Source: JARRQJ01 sp963810615
Lineage (GTDB): Bacteria > Pseudomonadota > Gammaproteobacteria > DRLM01
Direction: 5' to 3'
DNA: 64,000 nt
Assembly: GCA_963810615.1 (NCBI GenBank)
Contig: CAWEOA010000002.1
Coordinates: 558,001-622,000 of the forward strand
In this document: positions 54,801 to 62,607 of the stretch, piece after piece
How positions within the stretch are numbered: the first letter of the stretch is position 1
Layout: each line of letters opens with the position of its first letter
The notes under the pieces: generated by a model
The model's input: the letters and a program-made list of their open reading frames with translations, nothing else
What the model was told of the DNA's origin: nothing
Database searches by the model: none
Position numbers and translations under genes: made by a program

Positions 54801-55108
54801 TAAGTAAATGTCACGGTAAACGTTTTATTCAAACCCGCCGTCAGATCAGAACAAGCTCCGGAGGCGGTGTTATCGGCATTGATGGTCATGTCAACGGTGG
54901 AACCGGCGGGGCATGACAAGGTGGCTTTTAATTGACTGGGAAACGGCAGCGCGGACACTTTCAGGCCGATAGGCAGAGGAATGCTGACTTGCGCGGTAGT
55001 CGCCGCGGTCTGCGCCGAATTATCTCCACCACTACCGCCGCCACACCCCGCAAACAGGAAGAGCGCTATCGGCATCAATGCCAGTCGCGCCTTTCTGACA
55101 TCAGTCAT
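51818..55108 (-). CDS. Large lipoprotein with about 18 ELWxSDGT repeats
   Basis: The ATG at 55108 gives about 1096 residues with a lipoprotein signal (ALMPIALFLFAGCGGGSGG). A calcium-type loop (DIDGDGYSNLYEITHGMNP) lies near residue 140. From about 240 to the end there are about 18 repeats of 42-52 residues with the pattern LYFxAxDxxxGxELWKSDGT-xxGTxxVKDI-xxLTAVG, typical of ELWxxDGT repeat proteins. Repeats 2-6 and 12-16 resemble each other in order (a duplicated block). Repeat 14 has a partial internal duplication (ELWRSDGLWQSNGTDTG). It is probably a surface adhesion or matrix protein; its role is unproven. Confidence 0.85.
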   Translation of the reverse strand: MTDVRKARLALMPIALFLFAGCGGGSGGDNSAQTAATTAQVSIPLPIGLKVSALPFPSQLKATLSCPAGSTVDMTINADNTASGACSDLTAGLNKTFTVTFTYGSGLIELAAVSKQLDVTSSAMPALPIAASDYSYQDIDGDGYSNLYEITHGMNPKAANYAVGLTVSGLAGTGLVLQNNSGDDLAVKNDGSYTFATAPIDGAAYDVTIAAQPAGQNCIVSKGSGVLAGAKVTDVYVGCTNPGLFFLSASDGTSGAEPYITDGTAASTKILKDINTHADADPHDLVMVNGVLFFIAHDSSGGYSLWQSDGSAAGTTQVKDASGMSIASPNYLTVMNGKLYFTASDADGAAELWQSDGTITNTVGSLANPRYLVAVGTTLYFVTFDISAGFELWKFDGTSPVMVKDLSGAGVSNPYYLTAFGSDLYFSAYNTGSGDYELWTSDGTGTGTVPAKDSVNANIINPSNLIVLDNTTLFFTASDATSGTELWASNGTAAGTAVVMDINSGANGSYPAELTAVGAGASAMLYFTAYDGSATTMWKTDGTAVGTVQVKDINAATIPSPTELTAVGSSLYFTGHDATNGTELWKSNGAQSGTLMVKDINPGTSSSFPAHLAAVGSALYFTAYQASSGYELWKSDGTISGTTRVMDINPGAGDSTPMDIVANGSNFYFSANDGSHGRELWYSDGSATGTALVNDIARQSGDSYPSVMVTINGVHYFTAYDGSGAYGSSGYGTELWRSDGTTNGTYKVKQINTTGASNPSQLTVFGDELYFVATVGNATQLWKSDGTAAGTVQVVDRSGAGISYPNYLTVMGATLYFTASDSSGATALWKSDGSADGTFMSGVTLSKPHYLTAVGVTLYFVTFDATAGYELWRSDGLWQSNGTDTGTVAVKNLQTVNASDPYYLTAFGADLYFSAYNTGSGVYELWKSDGTDAGTTLVKDSLNANISGPYDLTVAGSSLFFTAYDGVDGRELWASDGTTTAMVTDINPGTNGSDPAGLTAVGSTLYFRADDGSNGVELWKSDSIATGAVLVKDINSGPGSSVPAGFTAVGGALYFRANDGSSGMELWKTDGTTANTVQVMDLNPGAGNGFFGIMGY

Positions 55109-55408
55109 CGTTTTGCTTACCCATCCGATCACACTATACCCCAACGACTATTTATCCTGTGTCACCACCATCCGACGCATCCCTATCCGGATGTTCAGAT
55201 ATAAGGATATAGCGGAAAATACGAGATTATTATAATAGAAAAGGTGCACCCTTACTGTTCTCTTAAGAACAGATTCCCATCACGGCTTGACCGGCTGGGG
55301 GTATTCTGACCATTTTCTCGTAAACATTCGACCAAAGGGCGAGATCAATGTTCCGAGCTCCGCAACCGAAATACGCTTTCCCGGCGGCGCACGGAAGAAA
55401 AAAGATCC

Positions 55409-56209
55409 CTATTCCCCCGAGAATTTTTCGGACGCCTGGCGCGATGGCGCGGTGGGCGGCATTCCTCGCGACCGGAGGCGTTCGGCCGCTTCGAGCATGG
55501 TTTGCGCCTGTTTCAGGCGTCGCTCTGCACTCGGATGCGGATCCAGCAGCGACGGACCATCCGAATGCAGTTTACCCAGCAGACTGAGCATGGCGGTGGG
55601 TTCGAACCCGGCGCGAGCGCCGAGAATAAAGCCGATGTAATCGGCCTCCAGCTCCTGCTGTTTGTATAGCGGCGCCATGCGCAATTGCAGGCCGAAGCTT
55701 TCATTGAGCTCGTGCTGAATGTCGGCATAATCCCGTTTCATGCCCATGCCGACGAAGTAGCGCGCGGTGGTGGCGAATTCGCGGGTGTGTTCGGCAATGA
55801 CGTGGGCCATCTCGTGGGCCAGCAGGTATGCGAGTTCATCGTCCGAGGGACTGATGCTTTTGATGAACGCCTCGCCCACCAGCAATTTTCCACCTGCCAT
55901 GGCGGAGGCGTTCTCGTCGCATTTGCGGCAGACATGCACTTCCCAAGCGATCCGCTTCGCGGTGGGGCGTTCGTATTCGGCGGCGGGGCGCAGACGCGCC
56001 ATCAAGCCTTGAATACGCGCAAGCAGCACATGATCTCGATCCAGCCGACCGGCGGCGGCGAGGCGCTTGATGCGGTCGTGATAGACCTGGGAGGCAAAGG
56101 CATTGACTGTGGTCGCCTGGAAGGCAAGATCGTTGCGAAATTCCAAAAGGGGCTGTGCCCCTACCAAAGCGGGGATCGCGAGCAGTAAAATCATCAACCA
56201 CCGCTTCAT
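55409..56209 (-). CDS. M48-family metalloprotease
   Basis: This 266-residue periplasmic zinc protease starts at 56209 after AAGGAGC, with a signal peptide (MKRWLMILLLAIPALVGAQP). The metal motif HEMAH is at 122-126 (Glu123 catalytic) and the third ligand is in QQELEADYIGFIL (Glu178). Two cysteines (HVCRKCDENAS) before the active site are typical of Oma1/LoiP-like members. It ends LDPHPSAERRLKQAQTMLE, as in the family. The role is probably quality control of envelope proteins. Confidence 0.93.
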   Translation of the reverse strand: MKRWLMILLLAIPALVGAQPLLEFRNDLAFQATTVNAFASQVYHDRIKRLAAAGRLDRDHVLLARIQGLMARLRPAAEYERPTAKRIAWEVHVCRKCDENASAMAGGKLLVGEAFIKSISPSDDELAYLLAHEMAHVIAEHTREFATTARYFVGMGMKRDYADIQHELNESFGLQLRMAPLYKQQELEADYIGFILGARAGFEPTAMLSLLGKLHSDGPSLLDPHPSAERRLKQAQTMLEAAERLRSRGMPPTAPSRQASEKFSGE

Positions 56210-56484
56210 CGCTAGCTCCTTCGCAGACATAGACCGCGACCGTCTGCGCTTCGGCGTCCTCTATATTTATAACGGCTGCGTGGACCAAGAGTGAACAGGT
56301 AAGCTCCTATTCAGATTCCCATGGCGTCCCGAGCACTGCGCTCAACCGGGATAGATGCTGCAAGGCTTGAGCCAATAGCCGGTGGCGTGGGCGACTGACA
56401 ACGGTTTGGCGGATGACCGGAGGGGCTGGAAGATAGAGGAAGCACTGGGGTGCAAGATCGGCGCCCCAGCGCCGTTGCGGTGAT

Positions 56485-56854
56485 TTACAGATAGGGGATA
56501 TGGGAGACGTCGGCCATGAAGTGGCCATCGTCGCAGGTCAGCTCTTCGCCGGGCTGGATATCGCGGGTGGCCCAGCCGTTGCCGATGTCGCTGAAGTCGA
56601 CATTGGGCTCGCGCGAGTGATTTACCCATGGAGGCTTCGTAATAGAGCAGACCGCCCGGCTCGGGCTGATAGAGATGAATTTAGATCTCCTGGCGCGTCG
56701 CGGACGGCAGGGCCTCGAACTCCTCCTCGGCGAAACGAATATCAAAGGTCGGATAGAATTCCCATACCTTGCCGCCCTTGGAGATAAAGTCCTTGGCGAA
56801 GACCCCGAAGCCGTGGATCTCCCTCTTGTTCAGGTACGTCGATACGACAATCAT
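56485..56854 (-). pseudogene. SET-domain protein with stop codon and frameshift
   Basis: From the ATG at 56854 (GGAG just upstream) the frame reads MIVVSTYLNKREIHGFGVFA then KDFISKGGKVWEFYPTFD. A TAA interrupts it after ATRQEI (near 56680), then IHLYQPEPGGLLYYEAS continues. Near 56625 the frame shifts and continues VNHSREPNVDFSDIGNGWAT then RDIQPGEELTCDDGHFM, ending at 56485. NHSxxPN and GEELTCDD are SET-domain hallmarks of protein lysine methyltransferases. Two separate lesions make it a real pseudogene. Confidence 0.8.
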
Positions 56855-56996
56855 TCTTTACTCCGTTTGCAAGGCCTGACAATTTGACGCCTTTATAGGG
56901 TCGCTTTAAAGAAAAGTAAAGAGGGGCTTTTCAGGTCGCATTACCCCCGCACATTGCACCAAATTGGACTAATGCGGAACGCCTGCTGTTGCCTGC

Positions 56997-59900
56997 TCAG
57001 GCGTTACCGCTTGCCGCTTCTTCAACCGCGACCTTGCGGCGACCGAAACGATGGGCCGCACTTTCATGGACGGACAAGATGGCGGGGACCACCAACAAAA
57101 CCAAGACGGTGGAGAACATCAGACCGAAGGAGATGGTAACCGCCATGGGGATCAGGAACTGCGCCTGCAGCGAGGTCTCGAACAACAGCGGCGCCAGTCC
57201 GCCGATGGTGGTCAGCGAGGTAAGCAGCACCGCGCGCAGGCGTTGGCAGGCCGCCTCGATGATCGCCTCCTGCACCGCCATCCCCTGTTCGCGCAGATGC
57301 TTATAGAAGGTCACGAGGATGATGGAGTCGTTGACCACGATGCCCGACAGCCCAAACAAACCGAACAAAGACAGCAGGGTCAGATCCAGACCCATGAGCC
57401 AATGACCCACCACCGCACCCACCAATCCGAAGGGGATGGCGCTCATCACCACCAGCGGCCAACCATAGGAGGAGAACACCCAGGCGAGGATCACGTAAAT
57501 CAACACCAGACCGAATACCGCACCGCGGCGCATGTCGCTCATGGTCTCGGCCTGATCGGCGGCGCGCCCGGCGAAGGAACTGTGCACGCCGTAGCGGGCG
57601 CGCAGGCCGGGCAACACATCCTTGTCCAGCGAACTCAAAATCCGATCAGGCCTGTTGAGCGCTCGATCCACGTCGGCGGTGACGTGCACCGCCAGCTTGC
57701 CCTGATCGTGGCGCAACGCCTCGAAGCCCTGGCGCGCGCGGAGGGTCACCACCGAACTTAGCGGCACGCGGCCGCCGTCGGGCAGGGCGATGGTCAGGGA
57801 CTGGAGGCTGGCCAAGCGGTTGCGCTCGGCATCCGGCAGCATGACCCGCACCTCCACCTCGTCGGCGCCTTGTTGAAATAGTTGCACCAGTCGGCCATCA
57901 TAAGCGGCGCGCAACTGGCGGCCCACCGCGTCCACGGTCAGACCCAGGGCCTGTGCGGCCGGCGTGAGGCGAAACACGAACTGCTCCTGGCCGTAGGCCA
58001 TATCGTCTTCGATGCCGCTCACCCCGGGCACCGCCTTAAGGGTGTCGGTCAAGGCCAGGGCGGCGGCCTTGACCTGGGCGGCGGTATCGCCGGTGAGGCG
58101 CACGTCAATCGCCCGCCCCGGCGGTCCGGCGAAACGTTCCGAGATGGTGAAGGTATCCACCCCCGGCGGCAGCACGACCCGTTGCTTCCAGGCCTTGATG
58201 AATTGCGGATTGCGCACCATGCGATGATCGGGCGAGACCAGCTCCACCATGACGTAGCCGAAGCGATCGCCGTCCCGGGTGAAGCCGCCGCCCGCTGCGG
58301 TGCTCCTGCCGAGATAGGCGAGATGGGTCTGCACCAAACCGCCCCCCAGGGCCTTATCCGTTTCTTCCAGACTGTGCTCTAGCTCATCGATGAAGTCACT
58401 GACCCGTTGCTTGGGGGTGCCGGCGGCGAAGGCGACATTGGCATAGAGCACCGTCCCTTCCGGGGTGGGGAAGAACTCAAAACCGATGCGGCCGCCGGCC
58501 AGCAGTCCGATGCACAGAATCATGATGGCCACCACGCCGGCGATGGTGGTGCCGCGATAGGTCACCGCCCTGGTGACCAGAGGCCGAAACCAGTGCTCAC
58601 GCATGCGATCGAAGCCGTCCTCCAAACGCTGGCGCAAAGGAGCGGAGGAATGCTTGTGCATCTTGAGGAAGGCATGGCGCAGATGCCCCGGCAACACATA
58701 AAAGCTTTCAACCAGGGAGGCAATCAGCACGCAGATGATGACGAAGGGGATGGCGAACATGATCTTGCCGATGGGTCCTCCCACCAGCATCAGGGGCAGA
58801 AACGCCGCCACCGTGGTCAGTGACGAGGCCAATACCGGAATCAGCATGCGCCGTGCCCCGCCCTCCGCCGCGGTCAGCGCCGGTTCGCCGCCTTGATAAT
58901 GGGTGAGCGCGTCCTCGCCCACCACGATGGCGTCGTCGACAATGATGCCCAGGGCCATGATCAGGGCGAACAGGCTGATCATGTTGATGCTGCCCCCCGC
59001 CACGTAGAGTATGGCCAGGGTGGCGAGGAACGACACCGGGATGCCGACCGTCACCCACCATGCCACCCGGCCGTTGAGGAACAGGAACAATACCGCCATC
59101 ACCACCAGCAGGCCGCTGCCGCCGTTCTTCAGCATCAGATTGATGCGTTCGTCGATCAGCTCCCAGGACTGGTCGAATACCCGCAGCGACACCCCGGCGG
59201 GCAATTGCAGCCGTTCATCCGCCAGCCATTGATCCAGGATATGCGCCGCCTTGAGCGAATCGCCGTGCTCGGCACGAAACAATTGCAACTCCACCGCCGG
59301 CTTGCCTTGATAGCGCACCGCCACTTCCCCGTCCTGGGGACGGCGCTCGATGGTGGCCACGTCGCCCAGACGCAGCAATTGGCCGCGCTGGTCGGCGCGC
59401 AACGGTAACTGGGCGAAGCCCTGCTCGGTATGGCGCTGATCGAGACTGCGCAGCTGGCGCCCCGCCTCGTCCCGTCCCACCGTGCCGGCGGGCAGATCGC
59501 GACTCAGGAGTTCAACCCGATCAGCCACTTGACCCAAGGTCATCCCCAATTCAGCCAGGCGTGCACTGGGGACCTGGATGGCGATCTCCTCCTTGGGCAG
59601 GCCGGTGATGGTGACCTTGGCGATACCACGCGCCAACAGGTCCGCCTCCATACCCCGTACCAGATGACGCAGTCCGGCAGGGTCCGCCGATCCGCTCACC
59701 AACACCCGCGCCACCGATTCGTAGCGCACCACCCGAGTGATCTCCGGCTTCTCCGCGGTCTGGGGCAGGCTGCGCAGCAGCGCCACGTTTTCCTTGACCT
59801 TCTCCATGGCGCTGTCCATGTTGGTGCCTTCGTCGAATTCCAGGCTCACCGACGCGATACCGTCGGCGGAGGTCGAGGTCATCTCATGGAGGTCATCCAG

Positions 59901-60137
59901 GCTGCGCAGGGCCTGCTCGAGGGGGACGGTGATGGCGGTCTCCACGTCTTCCGCCGCGGCGCCGCTCCATTCCACCCGCACATTGATAATGTCCAGGGTG
60001 AAATTGGGAAAGAACTGGGTATTGAGTTTGGACAAGGCCCACATGCCGGCCAGGATCATCAGCAGCATGAGCAGATTGGCCGCGACCCGATGGTGGGCGA
60101 AGCTGCCGAGCAGATCGCGGCGCGGCGCGGCGCTCAT
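56997..60137 (-). CDS. RND efflux transporter permease
   Basis: A 1046-residue inner-membrane proton-driven pump. It has 12 helices and the TM4 aspartates in ALIMALGIIVDDAIVVGEDA. The N-terminus (HHRVAANLLMLLMILAGMWA, then NTQFFPNFTLDIINVRVEWS) and the second-half segments (FEFFPTPEGTVLYANVAF, GLSGIVVNDSIILVTFYKHL) place it in the AcrB/HAE1-like group. It overlaps the adaptor gene before it by four bases (ATGA). No outer-membrane factor is in this operon, so it must use a shared TolC. Unlike the first RND pump of this window, its frame is intact. Confidence 0.95.
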   Translation of the reverse strand: MSAAPRRDLLGSFAHHRVAANLLMLLMILAGMWALSKLNTQFFPNFTLDIINVRVEWSGAAAEDVETAITVPLEQALRSLDDLHEMTSTSADGIASVSLEFDEGTNMDSAMEKVKENVALLRSLPQTAEKPEITRVVRYESVARVLVSGSADPAGLRHLVRGMEADLLARGIAKVTITGLPKEEIAIQVPSARLAELGMTLGQVADRVELLSRDLPAGTVGRDEAGRQLRSLDQRHTEQGFAQLPLRADQRGQLLRLGDVATIERRPQDGEVAVRYQGKPAVELQLFRAEHGDSLKAAHILDQWLADERLQLPAGVSLRVFDQSWELIDERINLMLKNGGSGLLVVMAVLFLFLNGRVAWWVTVGIPVSFLATLAILYVAGGSINMISLFALIMALGIIVDDAIVVGEDALTHYQGGEPALTAAEGGARRMLIPVLASSLTTVAAFLPLMLVGGPIGKIMFAIPFVIICVLIASLVESFYVLPGHLRHAFLKMHKHSSAPLRQRLEDGFDRMREHWFRPLVTRAVTYRGTTIAGVVAIMILCIGLLAGGRIGFEFFPTPEGTVLYANVAFAAGTPKQRVSDFIDELEHSLEETDKALGGGLVQTHLAYLGRSTAAGGGFTRDGDRFGYVMVELVSPDHRMVRNPQFIKAWKQRVVLPPGVDTFTISERFAGPPGRAIDVRLTGDTAAQVKAAALALTDTLKAVPGVSGIEDDMAYGQEQFVFRLTPAAQALGLTVDAVGRQLRAAYDGRLVQLFQQGADEVEVRVMLPDAERNRLASLQSLTIALPDGGRVPLSSVVTLRARQGFEALRHDQGKLAVHVTADVDRALNRPDRILSSLDKDVLPGLRARYGVHSSFAGRAADQAETMSDMRRGAVFGLVLIYVILAWVFSSYGWPLVVMSAIPFGLVGAVVGHWLMGLDLTLLSLFGLFGLSGIVVNDSIILVTFYKHLREQGMAVQEAIIEAACQRLRAVLLTSLTTIGGLAPLLFETSLQAQFLIPMAVTISFGLMFSTVLVLLVVPAILSVHESAAHRFGRRKVAVEEAASGNA

Positions 60138-61393
60138 GGCTGCGCGGCCGCGGTCTTCACTCGCAAGCCATCGATGGCATTGGGCAGGTGGGTAACGATG
60201 ACCTTATCGCCGTTATGCAATGCCGGGCTTTGCACCAATACCTGGTTGTCGCCGCCGTGACTGCGTTCGCCCATCACGCTGACGTCGACGCCGGCCATGC
60301 GTTCGTCACGTAATAAATAGATACGATTCATGCCGTACAAGGCCGTGGCGGGCAGGACCGCCACATCGGGCACGGGCGCCAATTCCAGAGACACGTCCAC
60401 GAACTGCCCCAAGGCCAGGGTATCGCGCCCGGCAGTGACCTTGAACAAAGCGTCGATGCCGCCGCTGCCCCGTTGCACCTGTCCGGCGAGGCGCTCCAAC
60501 ACCACTTTCACCGTCTGCCCGTCGCTGCGGCCGCTGCCCTGCACGACCTCGCCTGTCGCCAAGGCCTGACGCAAGGCCACCACATGGGGTGCGGGGATCT
60601 GGGCACGCAGCTCCAGGGCATGGGTGTCGTAGAGCTCCAACAACTGGCTGCCGAGGTTGACCCGGTCTCCCGGCGACACTGTCACCTTGGCGACCCGACC
60701 GGCAAAGGGCGCCGTAATCCGCGTGCGTTTCACATTCAAGGCCGCCGTATCCCGATCGGCCACGGCCTTGGCCAGCCGCGCCTGCAACTGCGCCAGCAGT
60801 GCCGGAAAATTCTGCACGGCGAGACGGCGCGTCGCCACCGCCAAGGCCTGGCGTTCCACCGCCTGCTGGGCATCATCCACGATGGATTGCGCAGCCAGTT
60901 TTTTCGCCGCCACCTCCTTGGCTCGCTGCAGCGCCTTATCATTGAGTTGCAGCAAGGTCTTCTCATGGACTAGGGCGGTGACGTCATTGTCATGCGCCCG
61001 CCGGGCGCTGTCGATGGCGGCCTGCGCCTCCTGCACGTCCGCTTCGCGACTCGCCAACAGCAGGCGGCTGTCGCGATCATCGAGACGGAGCAGGATCTGT
61101 CCCTTAGCCACCATATCGCCTTCGCGGACCACAACCTCGCGCACCTCGGCGCTGAGCGCCGATGCCAGCTTGGCGGTACGCGGCGTCTCGACCCGGCCAT
61201 AGAGCGGTAGGGTGGGCGCGACCGTCTCCAGTTTGAGCGGCTGCGCCTCGATCACCCAGGCCTGCTGCTCCACTTGCAGCGGCGGGGTCTTCGACTTGGT
61301 GGCATACAGCACGCCGGCAACGATCACGGCGACCGCGAGCAGTCCGATGGGTAACAGGATTGTCTTGGAAACAGGAAACTTCATTGCGGGCAT
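60134..61393 (-). CDS. RND efflux periplasmic adaptor (MFP)
   Basis: A 419-residue adaptor with one N-terminal membrane anchor (KTILLPIGLLAVAVIVAGVL). The first lipoyl half (LSAEVREVVVREGDMVAKGQ), a coiled-coil hairpin (about 115-205) and the second lipoyl half (RTRITAPFAGRVAKVTVSPG) follow, with beta-barrel and membrane-proximal domains. The stop overlaps the pump start (ATGA), which gives tight coupling. An ATG three codons in (61384) is an alternative start. The gene lies 175 bases from hemB. Confidence 0.93.
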   Translation of the reverse strand: MPAMKFPVSKTILLPIGLLAVAVIVAGVLYATKSKTPPLQVEQQAWVIEAQPLKLETVAPTLPLYGRVETPRTAKLASALSAEVREVVVREGDMVAKGQILLRLDDRDSRLLLASREADVQEAQAAIDSARRAHDNDVTALVHEKTLLQLNDKALQRAKEVAAKKLAAQSIVDDAQQAVERQALAVATRRLAVQNFPALLAQLQARLAKAVADRDTAALNVKRTRITAPFAGRVAKVTVSPGDRVNLGSQLLELYDTHALELRAQIPAPHVVALRQALATGEVVQGSGRSDGQTVKVVLERLAGQVQRGSGGIDALFKVTAGRDTLALGQFVDVSLELAPVPDVAVLPATALYGMNRIYLLRDERMAGVDVSVMGERSHGGDNQVLVQSPALHNGDKVIVTHLPNAIDGLRVKTAAAQP

Positions 61394-61474
61394 ATTGCCA
61401 TTATTTGACGACGGCGGTCATATTTAAGCGGCTAAAGCTAAAAGTTTATTGTGGAAATCTTGAAACATCCGCTT

Positions 61475-61502
61475 CGTCATTCCGGCGGGAGCCGGAATCC
61501 AG
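61475..61502. repeat. Dispersed palindromic repeat, A type
   Basis: The arms CGTCATTCCGGCG and GCCGGAATCCAG flank GGA. This is the most distant copy in the window, between the adaptor and hemB, and shows that the family spans the whole region. Confidence 0.8.
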
Positions 61503-61568
61503 GAGGATGGGGCCGGTGATATCCGAATTCAAAGACAGAGGGATGCGCCGGTGTGACGGATTATATTC

Positions 61569-62585
61569 TCAACCCTGTGTCAGCCACCCCGCGACGCGCT
61601 TGGCGAAATAAGTCAGGATGCCATCGGCGCCGGCACGCTTACAGGACAACAGCGCCTCCATCACCACCGCCCGCTCGTCCAGCCAGCCGTTATTGGCCGC
61701 CGCCATGAGCATGGCGTACTCACCACTCACTTGATATACATAGGTGGGAACGCCGAAGCGGTCTTTCACTCGGCGCACGATGTCGAGATAGGGCATCCCC
61801 GGCTTGACCATCACCATATCGGCGCCTTCCTGTAGGTCCAGGGCGACCTCCTGCAAGGCCTCATCGCTGTTGGCCGGGTCCATCTGATAGCTGTACTTGT
61901 TCCCCCCGCCCAGATTGGCGGCGGAGCCCACCGCATCGCGGAACGGTCCGTAAAAGCTCGAGGCGTATTTGGCCGCGTAGGCGAGGATGCGGGTATGGAT
62001 GAAACCGTGTTCTTCCAGGGCGGCGCGAATGGCACCGATGCGCCCGTCCATCATATCGGAGGGCGCCACCACATCCGCCCCGGCCTCGGCATGAGACAAG
62101 GCCTGCTTGACCAGCACCTCCACCGTCTCATCGTTCAGCACATAGCCGCCGGCATCGATCAAGCCGTCCTGGCCGTGACTGGTGAACGGGTCCAAGGCCA
62201 CGTCGGTGATGACGCCGAGCTGGGGATAGGCCTGCTTCAGGGCGCGGACCGCCTGCTGCGCCACGCCCTCGGGGTTATAGGCCTCGCGGGCGTCGTCGGA
62301 TTTGCCCTCCGGCGCCGTCACCGGGAACAAAGCCACGGCGGGCACGCCCGCCGCGACCACCTCGCTGAGATGCTCGAGCAACAAATCGATGCTGAAGCGC
62401 TCGATACCGGGCATTGAAGCCACCGCCTCGCGGCGGCCCTTCCCGCCCAGCACGAACACCGGATAGATGAGATCATCCACACTCAGCACGGTCTCACGCA
62501 TCAGACGCCGCGAAAAATCATCGCGGCGCATACGACGCATGCGCCGTCCCGGGAACTGCCCAGCTATTACATCTTTAGAAGCCAC
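61569..62585 (-). CDS. hemB: Delta-aminolevulinic acid dehydratase (porphobilinogen synthase)
   Basis: HemB condenses two aminolevulinate molecules to porphobilinogen in tetrapyrrole synthesis. The 338-residue protein has the two active-site lysines: Lys206 in YAAKYASSFYGPFRDA and Lys261 in MVMVKPGMPYLDIV. APSDMMDGRIGAIR is also conserved. The metal-site region reads ITDVALDPFTSHGQDGLIDA, with aspartates instead of the three cysteines of zinc enzymes, so it is the magnesium type known from Pseudomonas. It lies 22 bases downstream of adk. Confidence 0.97.
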   Translation of the reverse strand: MASKDVIAGQFPGRRMRRMRRDDFSRRLMRETVLSVDDLIYPVFVLGGKGRREAVASMPGIERFSIDLLLEHLSEVVAAGVPAVALFPVTAPEGKSDDAREAYNPEGVAQQAVRALKQAYPQLGVITDVALDPFTSHGQDGLIDAGGYVLNDETVEVLVKQALSHAEAGADVVAPSDMMDGRIGAIRAALEEHGFIHTRILAYAAKYASSFYGPFRDAVGSAANLGGGNKYSYQMDPANSDEALQEVALDLQEGADMVMVKPGMPYLDIVRRVKDRFGVPTYVYQVSGEYAMLMAAANNGWLDERAVVMEALLSCKRAGADGILTYFAKRVAGWLTQG

Positions 62586-62607
62586 TACGTCACTCCGGTA
62601 CGGCCGC

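Noticed and set aside
56954..56968. NtrC-like TTGCACCAAATTGGA
   Set aside because: Only the left half-site is good, no sigma-54 promoter is nearby, and the adjoining genes end here.
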